Origin: an uncultured Marmoricola sp. | GTDB lineage: Bacteria > Actinomycetota > Actinomycetes > Propionibacteriales > Nocardioidaceae | Direction: 5' to 3' | Length of the DNA: 38,106 nt | Assembly (NCBI GenBank): GCA_937868075.1 | Contig: CALMLL010000061.1 | Location: forward strand, 1 to 38,106 | Shown: one piece after another, positions 8,302-16,708 of the stretch | Numbering within the stretch: the first letter of the stretch is position 1 | Layout: the number at the start of each line of letters is the position of its first letter | Position numbers and translations under genes: made by a program | Notes under the pieces: generated by a model | What the model was told of the DNA's origin: nothing | The model's database searches: none | The model's input: only the letters and a program-made list of their open reading frames with translations

Positions 8302-9116
8302 CGTCGCGCCGAAATCCCGATAGGCGCGAAGGCGTCACTGAGCGCGTGCAGAGCCCGGCCCGCCCGGCGCCGCACGGTTCGCGCCGACACGCCCCACTGC
8401 TGCGCCACCGTCTCGGACGCGTCCCGTGCCGTCAGCCCGCCCTGCCCGCGCCGTGCCCCGCCCCCGGCACGGTCCGCGGCGTCGGCCAGCCCCCGCAGCA
8501 GGTCGCAGTCGGACGCCGTGACGACCCCCGCGCGGACGGCCTGCTCGAAGACCTCCTCGAGCTCGGCTTCGGCGGTCGCCGGTCCCGGGTGGGGATCGCG
8601 CGCATCGAGGAAGCCCCACAGGTCGGCGTCAGGCGACACGACCACCGCGCGCGCCCACGTCGGGTCGCCCCGGCGCATCGGGTCCCCGACATCCAGATCC
8701 CGCAACACCCCCTTACGGGTGTTCATCAAGATGTTGGCCGCGACCTTGCGGCCTCGCTCCCAAGGGAACGACCGCGCCTCCACCCACAGCTGGGCGGCGA
8801 CGACCTCGTCGATCCGGTGGGTCAGGGTGCGCAGCCGATGGGCCAGCAGGCTGGCCCCAGGCAGCAGCACCCACGCCAGCGCCCGCGCGGCGACGTCGTC
8901 GTCACCCCCGGAGGGGGCGGCCAGTCGCGCCAGGGCGAGGAGCACTGTGTCGCTGTCCTCAGGCGCGGCGTGGTGGAGCCACCCCGGTAGGTCCATGACG
9001 TCCTCGACGACGCCTAGGACCGGGCATGCCTCGCACCACAGGGGCCATCGGTGCCGGGCCGGGCCGAGCAGGTCACTGTCCAGGTCTGAGAGACCGAGCT
9101 GGGTTGCCACACTCAT
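8298..9116 (-). CDS. HTH regulator heading the conjugation operon (sigma-region-4-like C-terminus)
   Basis: The start is the ATG at 9114-9116 (MSVATQLGLSDLDSDLLG), with GAAAGGAA 6 bases upstream; the longer ORF to 9473 crosses this ribosome-binding site and reads like noncoding sequence. The 272-residue product is mostly helical. Its last 50 residues hold a helix-turn-helix resembling sigma-70 region 4: DASETVAQQWGVSARTVRRR followed by AGRALHALSDAF. The middle (GRKVAANILMNTRKGVLRDL) is a conserved-looking segment of unknown role. As first gene of the operon it may be an autoregulator of transfer genes. It could also be a DNA-processing accessory factor. Confidence 0.8.
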   Translation of the reverse strand: MSVATQLGLSDLDSDLLGPARHRWPLWCEACPVLGVVEDVMDLPGWLHHAAPEDSDTVLLALARLAAPSGGDDDVAARALAWVLLPGASLLAHRLRTLTHRIDEVVAAQLWVEARSFPWERGRKVAANILMNTRKGVLRDLDVGDPMRRGDPTWARAVVVSPDADLWGFLDARDPHPGPATAEAELEEVFEQAVRAGVVTASDCDLLRGLADAADRAGGGARRGQGGLTARDASETVAQQWGVSARTVRRRAGRALHALSDAFAPIGISARR

Positions 9117-9631
9117 CGCCAGTTCCTTTCGCCGCATCAACACGGCAGAAAGGTCCCGCCCAGGCGTCCCCGTCCTCGTCCCCCTCCCCCGGTTCGACGA
9201 CGCCCACCGGCCACCCACATTCGTCCCCCCACACCCAGCCCAGGGCCCTGAACTGCACAAACACCGAGGGAGGGCCTCGTCCCCCCATGTCCCCCAAATC
9301 GCGGCCCGGGGCACGTCACCGGGCCTCGGCTCACGTCGAAACCCGACTCGGTTCAGACACCCGTGGAGGCCAATCGTGCGCACTGCCGACCAGCGCGCAG
9401 CCCTCGTTGAGGTCGGGTGTCGACGACGGTCGGACTCCGCCCTAAGACGCTGAGTAGGACCCGTCGGCGTCACATAGTGCCGGTCAACGTCGGCGTGGCT
9501 ACCAGGAATCTGGTGTGTTGGACGAGTGGAACGGCAATGCCCCTGTGGTGCCCTCTGTGCCTCGATCGAGTCTGCTCTACTGCGGCGTGACCGAGTCAGG
9601 ATCGCCGTCCCCGCTCACCCCGGTGGTCGAG
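9117..9631. other. 515-base intergenic region between the pilus and conjugation operons
   Basis: There is no convincing gene. It separates the STAND NTPase stop from the conjugation-operon start, so it should hold the minus-strand promoter. A TTGACC hexamer is present on the minus strand near 9481-9486, but I see no well-spaced -10 box. Minus-strand frames here are long only because of high GC and carry Arg/Gly-rich sequence. Confidence 0.6.
9123..9130 (-). promoter_or_regulatory. Ribosome-binding site GAAAGGAA fixing the regulator start
   Basis: GAAAGGAA lies 6 bases before the ATG at 9116. The same octamer precedes the pilin-like and CpaB-like genes, whereas internal genes rely on start/stop overlap. 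Confidence 0.7.
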
Positions 9632-11929
9632 TCAGCCGGAAGCGTTGAGAACCGCTAGGAACCCCTGGGCTCGGGAGCGGACCTCAGGGTCTGATGCGGA
9701 TAGGGCAATCGCGCACAACTCCCTCGCCTCGGTCAACCGCGCCTGGGAAGTGATCAGCACCGCCAGATCGAGCGCGGCCGCCGGTGCGACCTGGGTGTGG
9801 CCGGATCCCATCGCCGCCCTGAAGGCCGCCTCCGCATCGGCAGGAAGACCCCGCTCACGACAGAGGATGCCGAGGCACATCGCGGCCTGGGGGGACGCCT
9901 CGGAATCGTTCCACTTGAGCGCGCTCTCGTAGGCCGTCCGGGCGTCGGCCCACTGCCCGGCATGGTGCAGCATGATTCCCAGCTGACACGCAGCGCCAGG
10001 GGAGAACTCGGCGTGGTTCAAGTCGACGGCGCGTCTGTATGCCGTTGCCGCACCGATCGGGTCGCCCTCGTGGCGCATCAGATCGCCGCAACGCAGAGCC
10101 GCGGCCGCTGCCCGGTCCGACGGCGCCGACGCCATCGCCTGCGCGTACGCGGCAACGGCCCCCTCGACGTCGTGGCGATCCTCCAACAGGTACCCGAGCC
10201 CGTACCACGCCGTCGCAGATCGATCCGGACGGCCGCAATCGATCGCCTGCCTGTAGGCCTCTTCGGCGCCGTCGACGTCGCCTTGACCCTGCAGCAGCAC
10301 TGCCAGACCGACGGCCGCCATCGGAGAGTTGTCAGGGTCGTGCAAGGACGCGCCCGCGCGGTAGGCCTGTTCGGCACCGACTAGATCCCCCTCCTCGTGA
10401 CGGATGACGCCAAGGGAGGCCCAGGCCAGCGCACTTATCGTGGTGTCAGTGCCCGTCGTCGAGCGCTCAAAGAGCGCCGCCGCGTCGACGCGCCGGTCCA
10501 TGTCGTAGGCCCGTGAGCCCAGGATGAACGCGGTCAGAGGCGAGTTCGCAAGGGCCATCGCGGCAGCCCAGGTGACGTCCGGGATCGGTCCAGCCTGTTT
10601 GGATAGGTAGTCCGCGAGGTAAGCGTGCACTCGGTAGTGCTCCTCGCCGACTTTCTCGAGTAGCCGCGTCGCCGAGGCGATCTTGGTCTGTCCCCAGGCC
10701 AGCGCCCGGTCGACGCTTTCGTGGTCCTCGGCCTGCAACCCGGTTAGATACCTGAGGCCCAACTCCGAGAGCGTCGTCGCAAATACCAGATCGCCACCGA
10801 GGCGACGCCAATCGGTGGCCGCCCGCAGGATCGCCGCCCCGAGCGGATACTCGCCGACGCCGTTCAGGTACGACTCAACGGCGAGGTACCCACCCCCGAG
10901 GTACTCCCCCAACCCGTACTTGCGGACCCCCTTGCGGGCCGACTCGGTCGGCATCGCGTCGGCCAGTTGGGCGCGTTCGGTGTCATCGGGCACAAGCCAA
11001 ACGGGATTGAGTCGCTCAACCGAGGCGCCCATCGGGTGACGAATTTCGCCTCCGGTGGTGATCCGCCGGTGCTCTGATGAGTCCATCGTGGCAACGAGTG
11101 TGTTGTTGCAGCGAGTTAGCGCGTCGATCCAGTCGAGTCGCAGGCCAGGCGCAGACAGATAGCGTTCCAGATGGTCCAGCCAGACGATGCATCCTTGGGG
11201 TGCACCCAACGCGAGACGGTCAGCCAACCCGGCGGGTGCCACCGGGTACCAGACTTGCCGCCCGCCGCATTGTCTCCTAACGACCTCGACCGCCATGCGA
11301 GTCTTCCCGGACAGCGGGTCTCCGACTACGACGACTGGGTGTGCGCCTTGCACGAGGTGCACGAGCTTCTGTTCAGGAAGTCCCCTGTCCTGGTATCCGA
11401 CTTCCAGACTGGACGGGTGCACCCCCAACTGCTGGTCCGACAGGGTTGCTATCACTGGAAGCTCGGCGGCGTCCCCGGATGCGTAGAGGGACGTGTCCCG
11501 CTGATGCGAGACCCGTAACGCCACTTCGGCACGGCGGGCGGACCACCACGCCATTCCTTTGTCTGAAGTGAAGGAGAGCACCGCCAGGATCACGGCCGAC
11601 CCTGCGAAGGCCCACGACTGGACGACAGCGGCGGCCACTGCCAGGACGAGCCCAACCAGGAGCACCGCCACAGGCGCCTTCCCAGTGGGGAACCAGTCAC
11701 CCGACCTGCGAGCCACGCATTCAGTACACCGCACTTCTCCTGGGCTCTCCACTTGTCGGTGTTGGCGGCCGTGCGGCCGCAAAGGCATGGCTACAGGCTC
11801 GGCCAGTACCTCAAGGATGTTCAAGCGAAGGTCGGGCCTGGTGTCGTCGCCGTCTGTCACATCCAAAGCGTCAGCCACGCGAGCCCCGCCGCGGAGCGGG
11901 GTCCACCTCGGCAGGTCGGTCAGCCACAC
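9632..11929 (-). CDS. Membrane-anchored STAND-like NTPase with TPR domain
   Basis: The 765-residue protein starts at a GTG (11927-11929) 17 bases after the BTAD gene stop, with AGGGA close by. Domains in order: an N-terminal soluble segment with a CxxC (VRCTEC, residues 67-71); a hydrophobic hairpin at about 85-120; a P-loop NTPase with Walker A GDPLSGKT (203-210) and Walker B CIVWLDHLERYL (247-258); a helical middle; then from about residue 470 at least seven TPR units of about 36 residues (for example WASLGVIRHEEGDLVGAEQA). This is the layout of STAND signalling NTPases, whose TPRs sense a ligand. Such proteins often act in defence or signalling, but no effector domain is visible. It is the last gene of the pilus operon. 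Whether it controls the apparatus or is cargo is open. Confidence 0.88.
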   Translation of the reverse strand: MWLTDLPRWTPLRGGARVADALDVTDGDDTRPDLRLNILEVLAEPVAMPLRPHGRQHRQVESPGEVRCTECVARRSGDWFPTGKAPVAVLLVGLVLAVAAAVVQSWAFAGSAVILAVLSFTSDKGMAWWSARRAEVALRVSHQRDTSLYASGDAAELPVIATLSDQQLGVHPSSLEVGYQDRGLPEQKLVHLVQGAHPVVVVGDPLSGKTRMAVEVVRRQCGGRQVWYPVAPAGLADRLALGAPQGCIVWLDHLERYLSAPGLRLDWIDALTRCNNTLVATMDSSEHRRITTGGEIRHPMGASVERLNPVWLVPDDTERAQLADAMPTESARKGVRKYGLGEYLGGGYLAVESYLNGVGEYPLGAAILRAATDWRRLGGDLVFATTLSELGLRYLTGLQAEDHESVDRALAWGQTKIASATRLLEKVGEEHYRVHAYLADYLSKQAGPIPDVTWAAAMALANSPLTAFILGSRAYDMDRRVDAAALFERSTTGTDTTISALAWASLGVIRHEEGDLVGAEQAYRAGASLHDPDNSPMAAVGLAVLLQGQGDVDGAEEAYRQAIDCGRPDRSATAWYGLGYLLEDRHDVEGAVAAYAQAMASAPSDRAAAAALRCGDLMRHEGDPIGAATAYRRAVDLNHAEFSPGAACQLGIMLHHAGQWADARTAYESALKWNDSEASPQAAMCLGILCRERGLPADAEAAFRAAMGSGHTQVAPAAALDLAVLITSQARLTEARELCAIALSASDPEVRSRAQGFLAVLNASG

Positions 11930-11946
11930 GGTCCCTGTTGGCGTTG

Positions 11947-14900
11947 TCAGCTGGCTCTGGTCCCCAGCATGTCCCGGCGACTCTGGATGACCTTCTGAGT
12001 CCGTGGTTCGAGCTCGGGTGGGGCTTCGTCGTCGTCGGTGCGGTTACAGACTTCGTCGCGAAGGATCCGGCGGGCTTCGCCGTGGTGGCCTTCGGCGTTG
12101 GCGACGGCGGCGAGGTCGAGTCGGGGGATTTCTTCGTGGGGGGCGGCGCGGGTCGCAGTTTCGGCGGCGAGTCGGGCGAGCGGGAGGTCGCCGCTGTGTA
12201 GGGCGTGGGTGGTGAGGAGGTGGGCGACGTCGACGATGGCGCAGGTCAGGTGTTGGTCGAGGCGGTCGCCTTCGTGGAGCCAGGCCCAGCCGCCGGGGCG
12301 GAGCTGGTCGAAGGGGCGGCCGTTGACGAGGCGTAGGGCGGTGCGGAGGTCGTCGAAGCCGTCGGCCCCGCGTGTCTCGCTGCGGACGCGGAGCCGGCGG
12401 AAGAGGTCGGCGTCGACGAGCAGGTCGACGACTTGGTAGACGGCGCCGCCGCGGCTGAGGGCGGCGGGGGTTTCGCGGGCGTCAGGCAGGTGCCGCTCGC
12501 CGGTGGTGGGGTTGGTGCCGAGCCATTCGCGGACGGTTCGGGCGTACTCGCGGGCTTTGGAGGGGGTGATGGTGAACGCGTCGGCGAGCTCGTCTGGGGT
12601 GGCGCCGTGGGGGTGGGTGGCGAGGTAGGCGAGGATCTCGGTCCAGTAGGCCTTGCGTTTGGTGACGGGGACTCCGCGGGTGCGGGCGGCGACCGGGCCG
12701 AGCAGGGTCAGACGCGGCAGGGGGCAGCTGTCGGAGAACCAGGCTGCGACGTCGCGGTCGAGGGTGGGGTCGGCGTCTTCGACGTGGTGGCGCACGGTTG
12801 AGGCGACCAGGGGCGCCAGCGCGTCGAGGTCTTCCTCGGTGGTCGCCGCGGCCTGGATGTAGGTGTCGTCGTCGCCGTCGAGGACGGTGGAGGTGTCGTC
12901 GTCGAGGCCTGCCGGGTCGGTGTCCCGGGGCAGGGTGTGTTCTCGGCGCAGGGCTCCGGCCTGGTCGGCCCAGGCGCGCCACCCGTCGGTGGCGTTCTCG
13001 TCGACCGGGATCGGTGCGTCCTGGGTGGTCTCGGCCTGGGCGAGGAGGGCGGCGCAGCCTTGGGCTTCGTCGCTGGTCAGGCCGGCGGCGACGAGGTCGA
13101 GCCCGGTGTGGGGCATGGTGACCCGGCCGTCGTCGGTGACGTGCAGGGTCAGGCCGGGGGTGTCGGGGCGGTTGCCGCTGACGACCACAGCGGTTGCGGT
13201 GCGTCCGTGGTGTTCGTCGATGAGGTCGAGCAGCTGAGGTAGTGCTGGGTGGGTGGTGGCGGCGTCGATCAGGAGCATCCGGGCCGGCCATGCGTCGGCG
13301 CCGGCCTGGGTGGAGCGGGCGGTGGTGACGTCAAGGCCCAGGTCGCGGGTCCGGTCGATGGTGTGGACGGCGTCGGTGAGGAGGTCGGCGACCGGGTCGG
13401 TGTCGATGTGGTGGGTGCGGATCCGGTCGGGGTTCATCGGGGCGACCTCATGCGCGACGCCGACGCAGTCCAGGTCGACCCCGCCGGACCAGGGGTTGCA
13501 GGCGATCTCGGCGGCGAGGTAGCGGGCGAGGTCCTGACCGAAGGTCGGGTCACCGGTGATGGTCACGGTGTGCTCTTCGACGTTGAGCAGCCAGACGTGG
13601 TCCTGGTCGCTGACGCCGATGGTGACCAGCAGCGGCCAGGGGGCGGGTTGGTCGGGCAGGTCGGGGCCGACCTGGTCGAGGTCGGCGCCGGGGTCGATGC
13701 TCCAGTGCATCTCGTCAGGTGTGCCGGTCCACGGCTGGGGCAGTCGCGATGGGTGGCGCAGGTGGATGACGACTGCGGTGGTGGTCAGCTCGACAGCTGC
13801 CAGGTCCGGCATCGGTATGCCGTCTTGGGCTGCGCGCGCGGCGACGCGGCGGAGCAGTCTGTCCAGGTGGTCGACGGTCGCGGCGGTGGTCCCGCCGACG
13901 GCGGTGAGGGTCTTCTCGACGGGGATGAGGCCGGGGTCCGGGGCGGCGAGGGTCCGGCCAGGCCGGCGGGATCTGGACTGGGCCCGGCGCCGTCGGCGCA
14001 GCAGGGTCAGCATGGACCCGGCCAGCACGGCACCGGCTCCGGTCAGCCCGGCCAGCATCCAGGGCGCATACGGGTGCTCGCCGTCCTCACCATCCGCGGC
14101 CCGTTGTGTGACTGACGCAGGCGCGGGGACGGGTGCAGTGAGCACGGGAGTGGCCGCCTCGGGGGTGTCCCGGGGCGGTCGGTTCACGGCCGGCGGAGGC
14201 GGCACTGTCGTCGCCGGGCGGGTGGGGGTCGGGCCTGGGCCGGTCTGCGGGGGTGTGGGTGTCGGGCGCGCCGGACCGGGGATGACCAGGGTCTGGCCGA
14301 CGTCGATGACGTCGGGGTCGACCAGGTGGACCCCGCCGGGCTGGCGGATGTGCCGGCTGGCCTGGAAGATCGCCGGGTAGGCGTCGGGGTCGCCGAGCTC
14401 GCGGTGGGCGATGGCGCTGAGGGTGTCCCCGGCCCGGACCGTGTACGTGTGTCCGGCGCGGGTGCCGGTCCTCGGGCTGGGCGTCGGCATGGTCAAGGCG
14501 GTGCCGGCGTAGATCAGGTCGGGGTGGGCCTGCAGCGCGGGGTTGAGGGTGAGGATCTCGGGCCACCGGTCGGCGTCGCCGAGGTGCTCCTGCGCGATCG
14601 AGCTGAGGCTGTCGCCCTCCTTGACCGTGTAGCGGCCAGGCGAGCCCCGGTCGTGGTGGGCGTCGCCGGCAGTCGGCGCGGGGCCGGACCCCGGTGTCTG
14701 GCTGGCGGTGGCGGTGGGCGCCCGGGGGGCGGTGGCGACCACAGGGTTCAGGTGGGCGGTGTCAGGTCCGCCGGGGCCAGGCGGTATGCCGGTCGGGGCG
14801 ACGACGAAGAGCAGCGCGGCGGCGCCGACGAGCTGGTGGGCGGCGAGCTGGGGCAGGGCAAGCCCGGGCAGCCGGGGCGGTCGGACCCGGCGGAGTCGGG

Positions 14901-15147
14901 CACCGACGTCGAGGAGGATGCTGACGGCGAGGAACGCCCACGCGGCCCAGGCGATGACCTTGATCGCGGTCAGTGCCAGCGTCCCGTCGTCGGGGGTGGT
15001 CAGTGCGGCGCGGAGCTGGTCGAGGGTGGGCAGGCTGTGCGGGATGGGGTCGGCGCCTAGGGCCAGCAGCGTCACGGGCAGGGCGACGAGGACGGCCAGG
15101 AGGAGCAGGGTGGCCAGCAGGCCGACGACTCGGGCGCGCAAGGTCAT
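11947..15147 (-). CDS. Membrane LysM-BTAD protein (SARP-like domain on a transmembrane scaffold)
   Basis: The start is the ATG at 15145-15147 (MTLRARVVGLLATLLLL), overlapping the TadG-like stop as ATGA; the longer ORF to 15699 is antisense-like. The 1066 residues contain N-terminal helices (about 7-30, 63-84 and 105-124), two LysM repeats (about 170-222, GRYTVKEGDSLSSIAQEHLG, and 233-290, YTVRAGDTLSAIAHRELG), a Pro/Thr-rich linker, another helix (about 350-370) followed by RRRRRAQSRSRR, a large soluble region, a winged-helix-like segment (about 860-900, ATPDELADAFTITPSKARE) and a C-terminal BTAD-like helical domain. LysM should bind peptidoglycan and BTAD domains occur in transcription regulators, so it may sense the wall and signal inward. 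It sits between the pilin genes and the STAND NTPase in one operon. Confidence 0.9.
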   Translation of the reverse strand: MTLRARVVGLLATLLLLAVLVALPVTLLALGADPIPHSLPTLDQLRAALTTPDDGTLALTAIKVIAWAAWAFLAVSILLDVGARLRRVRPPRLPGLALPQLAAHQLVGAAALLFVVAPTGIPPGPGGPDTAHLNPVVATAPRAPTATASQTPGSGPAPTAGDAHHDRGSPGRYTVKEGDSLSSIAQEHLGDADRWPEILTLNPALQAHPDLIYAGTALTMPTPSPRTGTRAGHTYTVRAGDTLSAIAHRELGDPDAYPAIFQASRHIRQPGGVHLVDPDVIDVGQTLVIPGPARPTPTPPQTGPGPTPTRPATTVPPPPAVNRPPRDTPEAATPVLTAPVPAPASVTQRAADGEDGEHPYAPWMLAGLTGAGAVLAGSMLTLLRRRRRAQSRSRRPGRTLAAPDPGLIPVEKTLTAVGGTTAATVDHLDRLLRRVAARAAQDGIPMPDLAAVELTTTAVVIHLRHPSRLPQPWTGTPDEMHWSIDPGADLDQVGPDLPDQPAPWPLLVTIGVSDQDHVWLLNVEEHTVTITGDPTFGQDLARYLAAEIACNPWSGGVDLDCVGVAHEVAPMNPDRIRTHHIDTDPVADLLTDAVHTIDRTRDLGLDVTTARSTQAGADAWPARMLLIDAATTHPALPQLLDLIDEHHGRTATAVVVSGNRPDTPGLTLHVTDDGRVTMPHTGLDLVAAGLTSDEAQGCAALLAQAETTQDAPIPVDENATDGWRAWADQAGALRREHTLPRDTDPAGLDDDTSTVLDGDDDTYIQAAATTEEDLDALAPLVASTVRHHVEDADPTLDRDVAAWFSDSCPLPRLTLLGPVAARTRGVPVTKRKAYWTEILAYLATHPHGATPDELADAFTITPSKAREYARTVREWLGTNPTTGERHLPDARETPAALSRGGAVYQVVDLLVDADLFRRLRVRSETRGADGFDDLRTALRLVNGRPFDQLRPGGWAWLHEGDRLDQHLTCAIVDVAHLLTTHALHSGDLPLARLAAETATRAAPHEEIPRLDLAAVANAEGHHGEARRILRDEVCNRTDDDEAPPELEPRTQKVIQSRRDMLGTRAS

Positions 15148-15593
15148 CGCGGCGCCCCAGCGACGGCGCGGGTGATCTGGGCTTCGGCGTGGCCGGTCAC
15201 GGTCAGGGCGCCGATCCCGATGATGGAGAGGAACTTCGTCTGGTAGGTGTTGGTGGTGTCCACGACGACCCGGTCGCCGCCGGCGACTCGGGCCTGACCG
15301 GTGACGTCGGTGGTCCCGGCGAGGTAGGTGCGGGCTGCGGCGACGGCCCGGGCGGGGTCGGCGACGGCCCGCTGGCCGCGGATCGCGTCGGGGGCCTGCA
15401 GCTGTTGCCCGCCGACACGGGCGGCTTCGGCGGCGATGTCCTGGGCGCGCTGTTTGGCGTGGACCTGCCCGCCGAGGTCGACGGCCAGCCCGACGATGAG
15501 GATCATCGCCATGGCGGAGGTGACCATCCAGATCGTCACCGAGCCGCGTTCGCGGTCCTGGGGTCGAAGCCGTGTGGTGAGGCTGTCGCGCAT
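15144..15593 (-). CDS. TadG-like pilus-assembly protein
   Basis: The 149-residue protein has a short basic leader ending RERGSVTIWMV, then a hydrophobic helix (about residues 20-40) leading into VDLGGQVHAKQRAQDIAAEA. That pattern is typical of TadG-like N-terminal domains (AVDxxxxxxxxxxAQxxADAAA). There is no Glu at position +5 of the presumed mature protein, which is usual for TadG-like proteins that are not processed. The remainder is a small predicted beta domain. The gene is 6 bases after the TadE-like stop. Confidence 0.82.
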   Translation of the reverse strand: MRDSLTTRLRPQDRERGSVTIWMVTSAMAMILIVGLAVDLGGQVHAKQRAQDIAAEAARVGGQQLQAPDAIRGQRAVADPARAVAAARTYLAGTTDVTGQARVAGGDRVVVDTTNTYQTKFLSIIGIGALTVTGHAEAQITRAVAGAPR

Positions 15594-15599
15594 GTGGTG

Positions 15600-16028
15600 T
15601 CACCGCTCTCGGTAGGTGTCCAGTGGTGAGCTGACGGCGGCGCTGATGGTGCGGCTGCCCGAGCCGGGGATGGCCAGGTCGGACAGGCTCACCACGCACG
15701 TCACGGTCGCGCGCACGGATGCGGGGGTCCCTGGGGGCGCGGCGAACCCGGTGACGTCGACGCTGACCGCTGTGGATTGGCAGTCAAGGCCTTGGCCGCG
15801 CAGGCTCGTGGTTGCCGCGCGGGTCGCGGCGTCGAGGGCCTGGGACTGGGTGCGGGAGATCGACGCGGCGCGGGCGGCGTCGGCGGCGGCCACCTCGACG
15901 CCTTGGTGTGCGACCGCGACCCGGCCTCCGATGATGATCAGGGCGACGAAGAGCCCGAAGGCGGGTATGCCGATGACCGCTTCGACGGCCGCGGACCCTC
16001 GTTCGCGATCTGCTCGTGGCGCTCTCAT
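15600..16028 (-). CDS. TadE-like minor pseudopilin
   Basis: The 142-residue protein has leader MRAPRADRERG followed by SAAVEAVIGIPAFGLFVAL. Glu at +5 after the Gly is the canonical class III prepilin signature. A C-terminal beta-rich domain carries two Cys (LDCQSTAV and VTCVVSL), a plausible disulfide pair. Its ATG overlaps the previous stop (tcat at 16025-16028). It probably primes or caps the Flp-type pilus at the membrane. Confidence 0.85.
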   Translation of the reverse strand: MRAPRADRERGSAAVEAVIGIPAFGLFVALIIIGGRVAVAHQGVEVAAADAARAASISRTQSQALDAATRAATTSLRGQGLDCQSTAVSVDVTGFAAPPGTPASVRATVTCVVSLSDLAIPGSGSRTISAAVSSPLDTYRER

Positions 16029-16450
16029 CGGGTAAGCCTCTCGACGGGCACGGCGACCTGGGAACTGATCGAGGGCGTCCAGCCGGGGATGACGCTCAGC
16101 GCGGTCCCGGAGACGACAACCGTCGCGGTCGTGGCGGTCCGGGTCCCGCTGGTGGTGACCGTGCGCAGGACGTCGTCTCCGCCGGCTGTGGCGACGAACG
16201 CCGCGGCGGCCCGGGTGCCTTGGCTGAGCGTGCCGTTCGCGGCGGCGGCGGTGCGGGCGCCTTCCTGCGCAGCGGCGACCGCGACGGTGCGGGCGTGGTA
16301 GATCAAGGCGGCCTGCAGGCCGAGGAACATCAGGGCGAACAGGGCCGGCATGAGGACGACCAACTGGATCGAGACGGACCCCTGCTCACGGCGGCCGGTG
16401 ACCTGGGCCCACCGTCGTCGACAGTGGTCTACCGGGCGGGGCGCAGACAT
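16025..16450 (-). CDS. TadE-family pilus protein
   Basis: I start this at MSAPRPVDHC (ATG at 16448-16450), giving 141 residues; the longer ORF would overlap the pilin gene out of frame. The leader ends GRREQG, followed by SVSIQLVVLMPALFALMFLG, a TadE-type N-terminal helix, then HARTVAVAAAQEGARTAAA. The Glu expected at +5 is replaced (SVSIQLV). The small remaining domain has no recognised motif. Confidence 0.82.
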   Translation of the reverse strand: MSAPRPVDHCRRRWAQVTGRREQGSVSIQLVVLMPALFALMFLGLQAALIYHARTVAVAAAQEGARTAAAANGTLSQGTRAAAAFVATAGGDDVLRTVTTSGTRTATTATVVVSGTALSVIPGWTPSISSQVAVPVERLTR

Positions 16451-16469
16451 CGGGGGTCCGTCTCGGTGC

Positions 16470-16670
16470 TCAGGTGATGTTGGCGGCTTGGGCGGTGACG
16501 TAGGCGCGGATCGCGGCGACGACGATGCCGACGAGGGCGATCGCGAACACGGCCCAGAGGACCTCTTGGATGGTGACCGAGCCGCGTTCACGCCCCGTGG
16601 ACGTGGCGGCTCGGGCCCGGTCACGCAGCGTGATCCCGAGGGTGTGCAAGGTGGCGGTGAGGTGGAGCAT
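16470..16670 (-). CDS. Small Flp-like pilin candidate (66 aa)
   Basis: The 66-residue product has a 32-residue leader ending TGRERG, followed by SVTIQEVLWAVFAIALVGIV, one hydrophobic helix and a very short tail (VTAQAANIT). Size, helix and leader resemble Flp/TadE prepilins. The Glu sits at +6 if cleavage follows the Gly, or +5 if it follows the Ser, so the exact site is uncertain. The ATG at 16668-16670 has GAAAGGAA upstream, the strongest site in this stretch, which suits a highly expressed structural subunit. Best candidate for the major pilin. Confidence 0.8.
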   Translation of the reverse strand: MLHLTATLHTLGITLRDRARAATSTGRERGSVTIQEVLWAVFAIALVGIVVAAIRAYVTAQAANIT

Positions 16671-16677
16671 GGCGGGG

Positions 16678-16685
16678 TTCCTTTC
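16678..16685 (-). promoter_or_regulatory. Strong ribosome-binding site GAAAGGAA before the pilin gene
   Basis: GAAAGGAA lies 7 bases before ATG in the 38-base gap after the TadC-like stop. It re-initiates translation independently of the upstream gene. Confidence 0.65.
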
Positions 16686-16708
16686 GCTTTCGGTTTTCGG
16701 ATACGGGT

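Noticed and set aside
9117..9473. N-terminal extension of the HTH regulator to 9473
   Set aside because: It runs through the GAAAGGAA site and adds Arg/Gly-rich sequence without a domain.
9481..9486. Minus-strand TTGACC as a promoter
   Set aside because: No acceptable -10 box at 16-19 bases; one hexamer is not evidence.
15148..15699. N-terminal extension of the LysM-BTAD gene to 15699
   Set aside because: The extension is Arg/Pro/His-rich and lies over two TadE/TadG-like genes in another frame; the ATG at 15147 overlaps the preceding stop.
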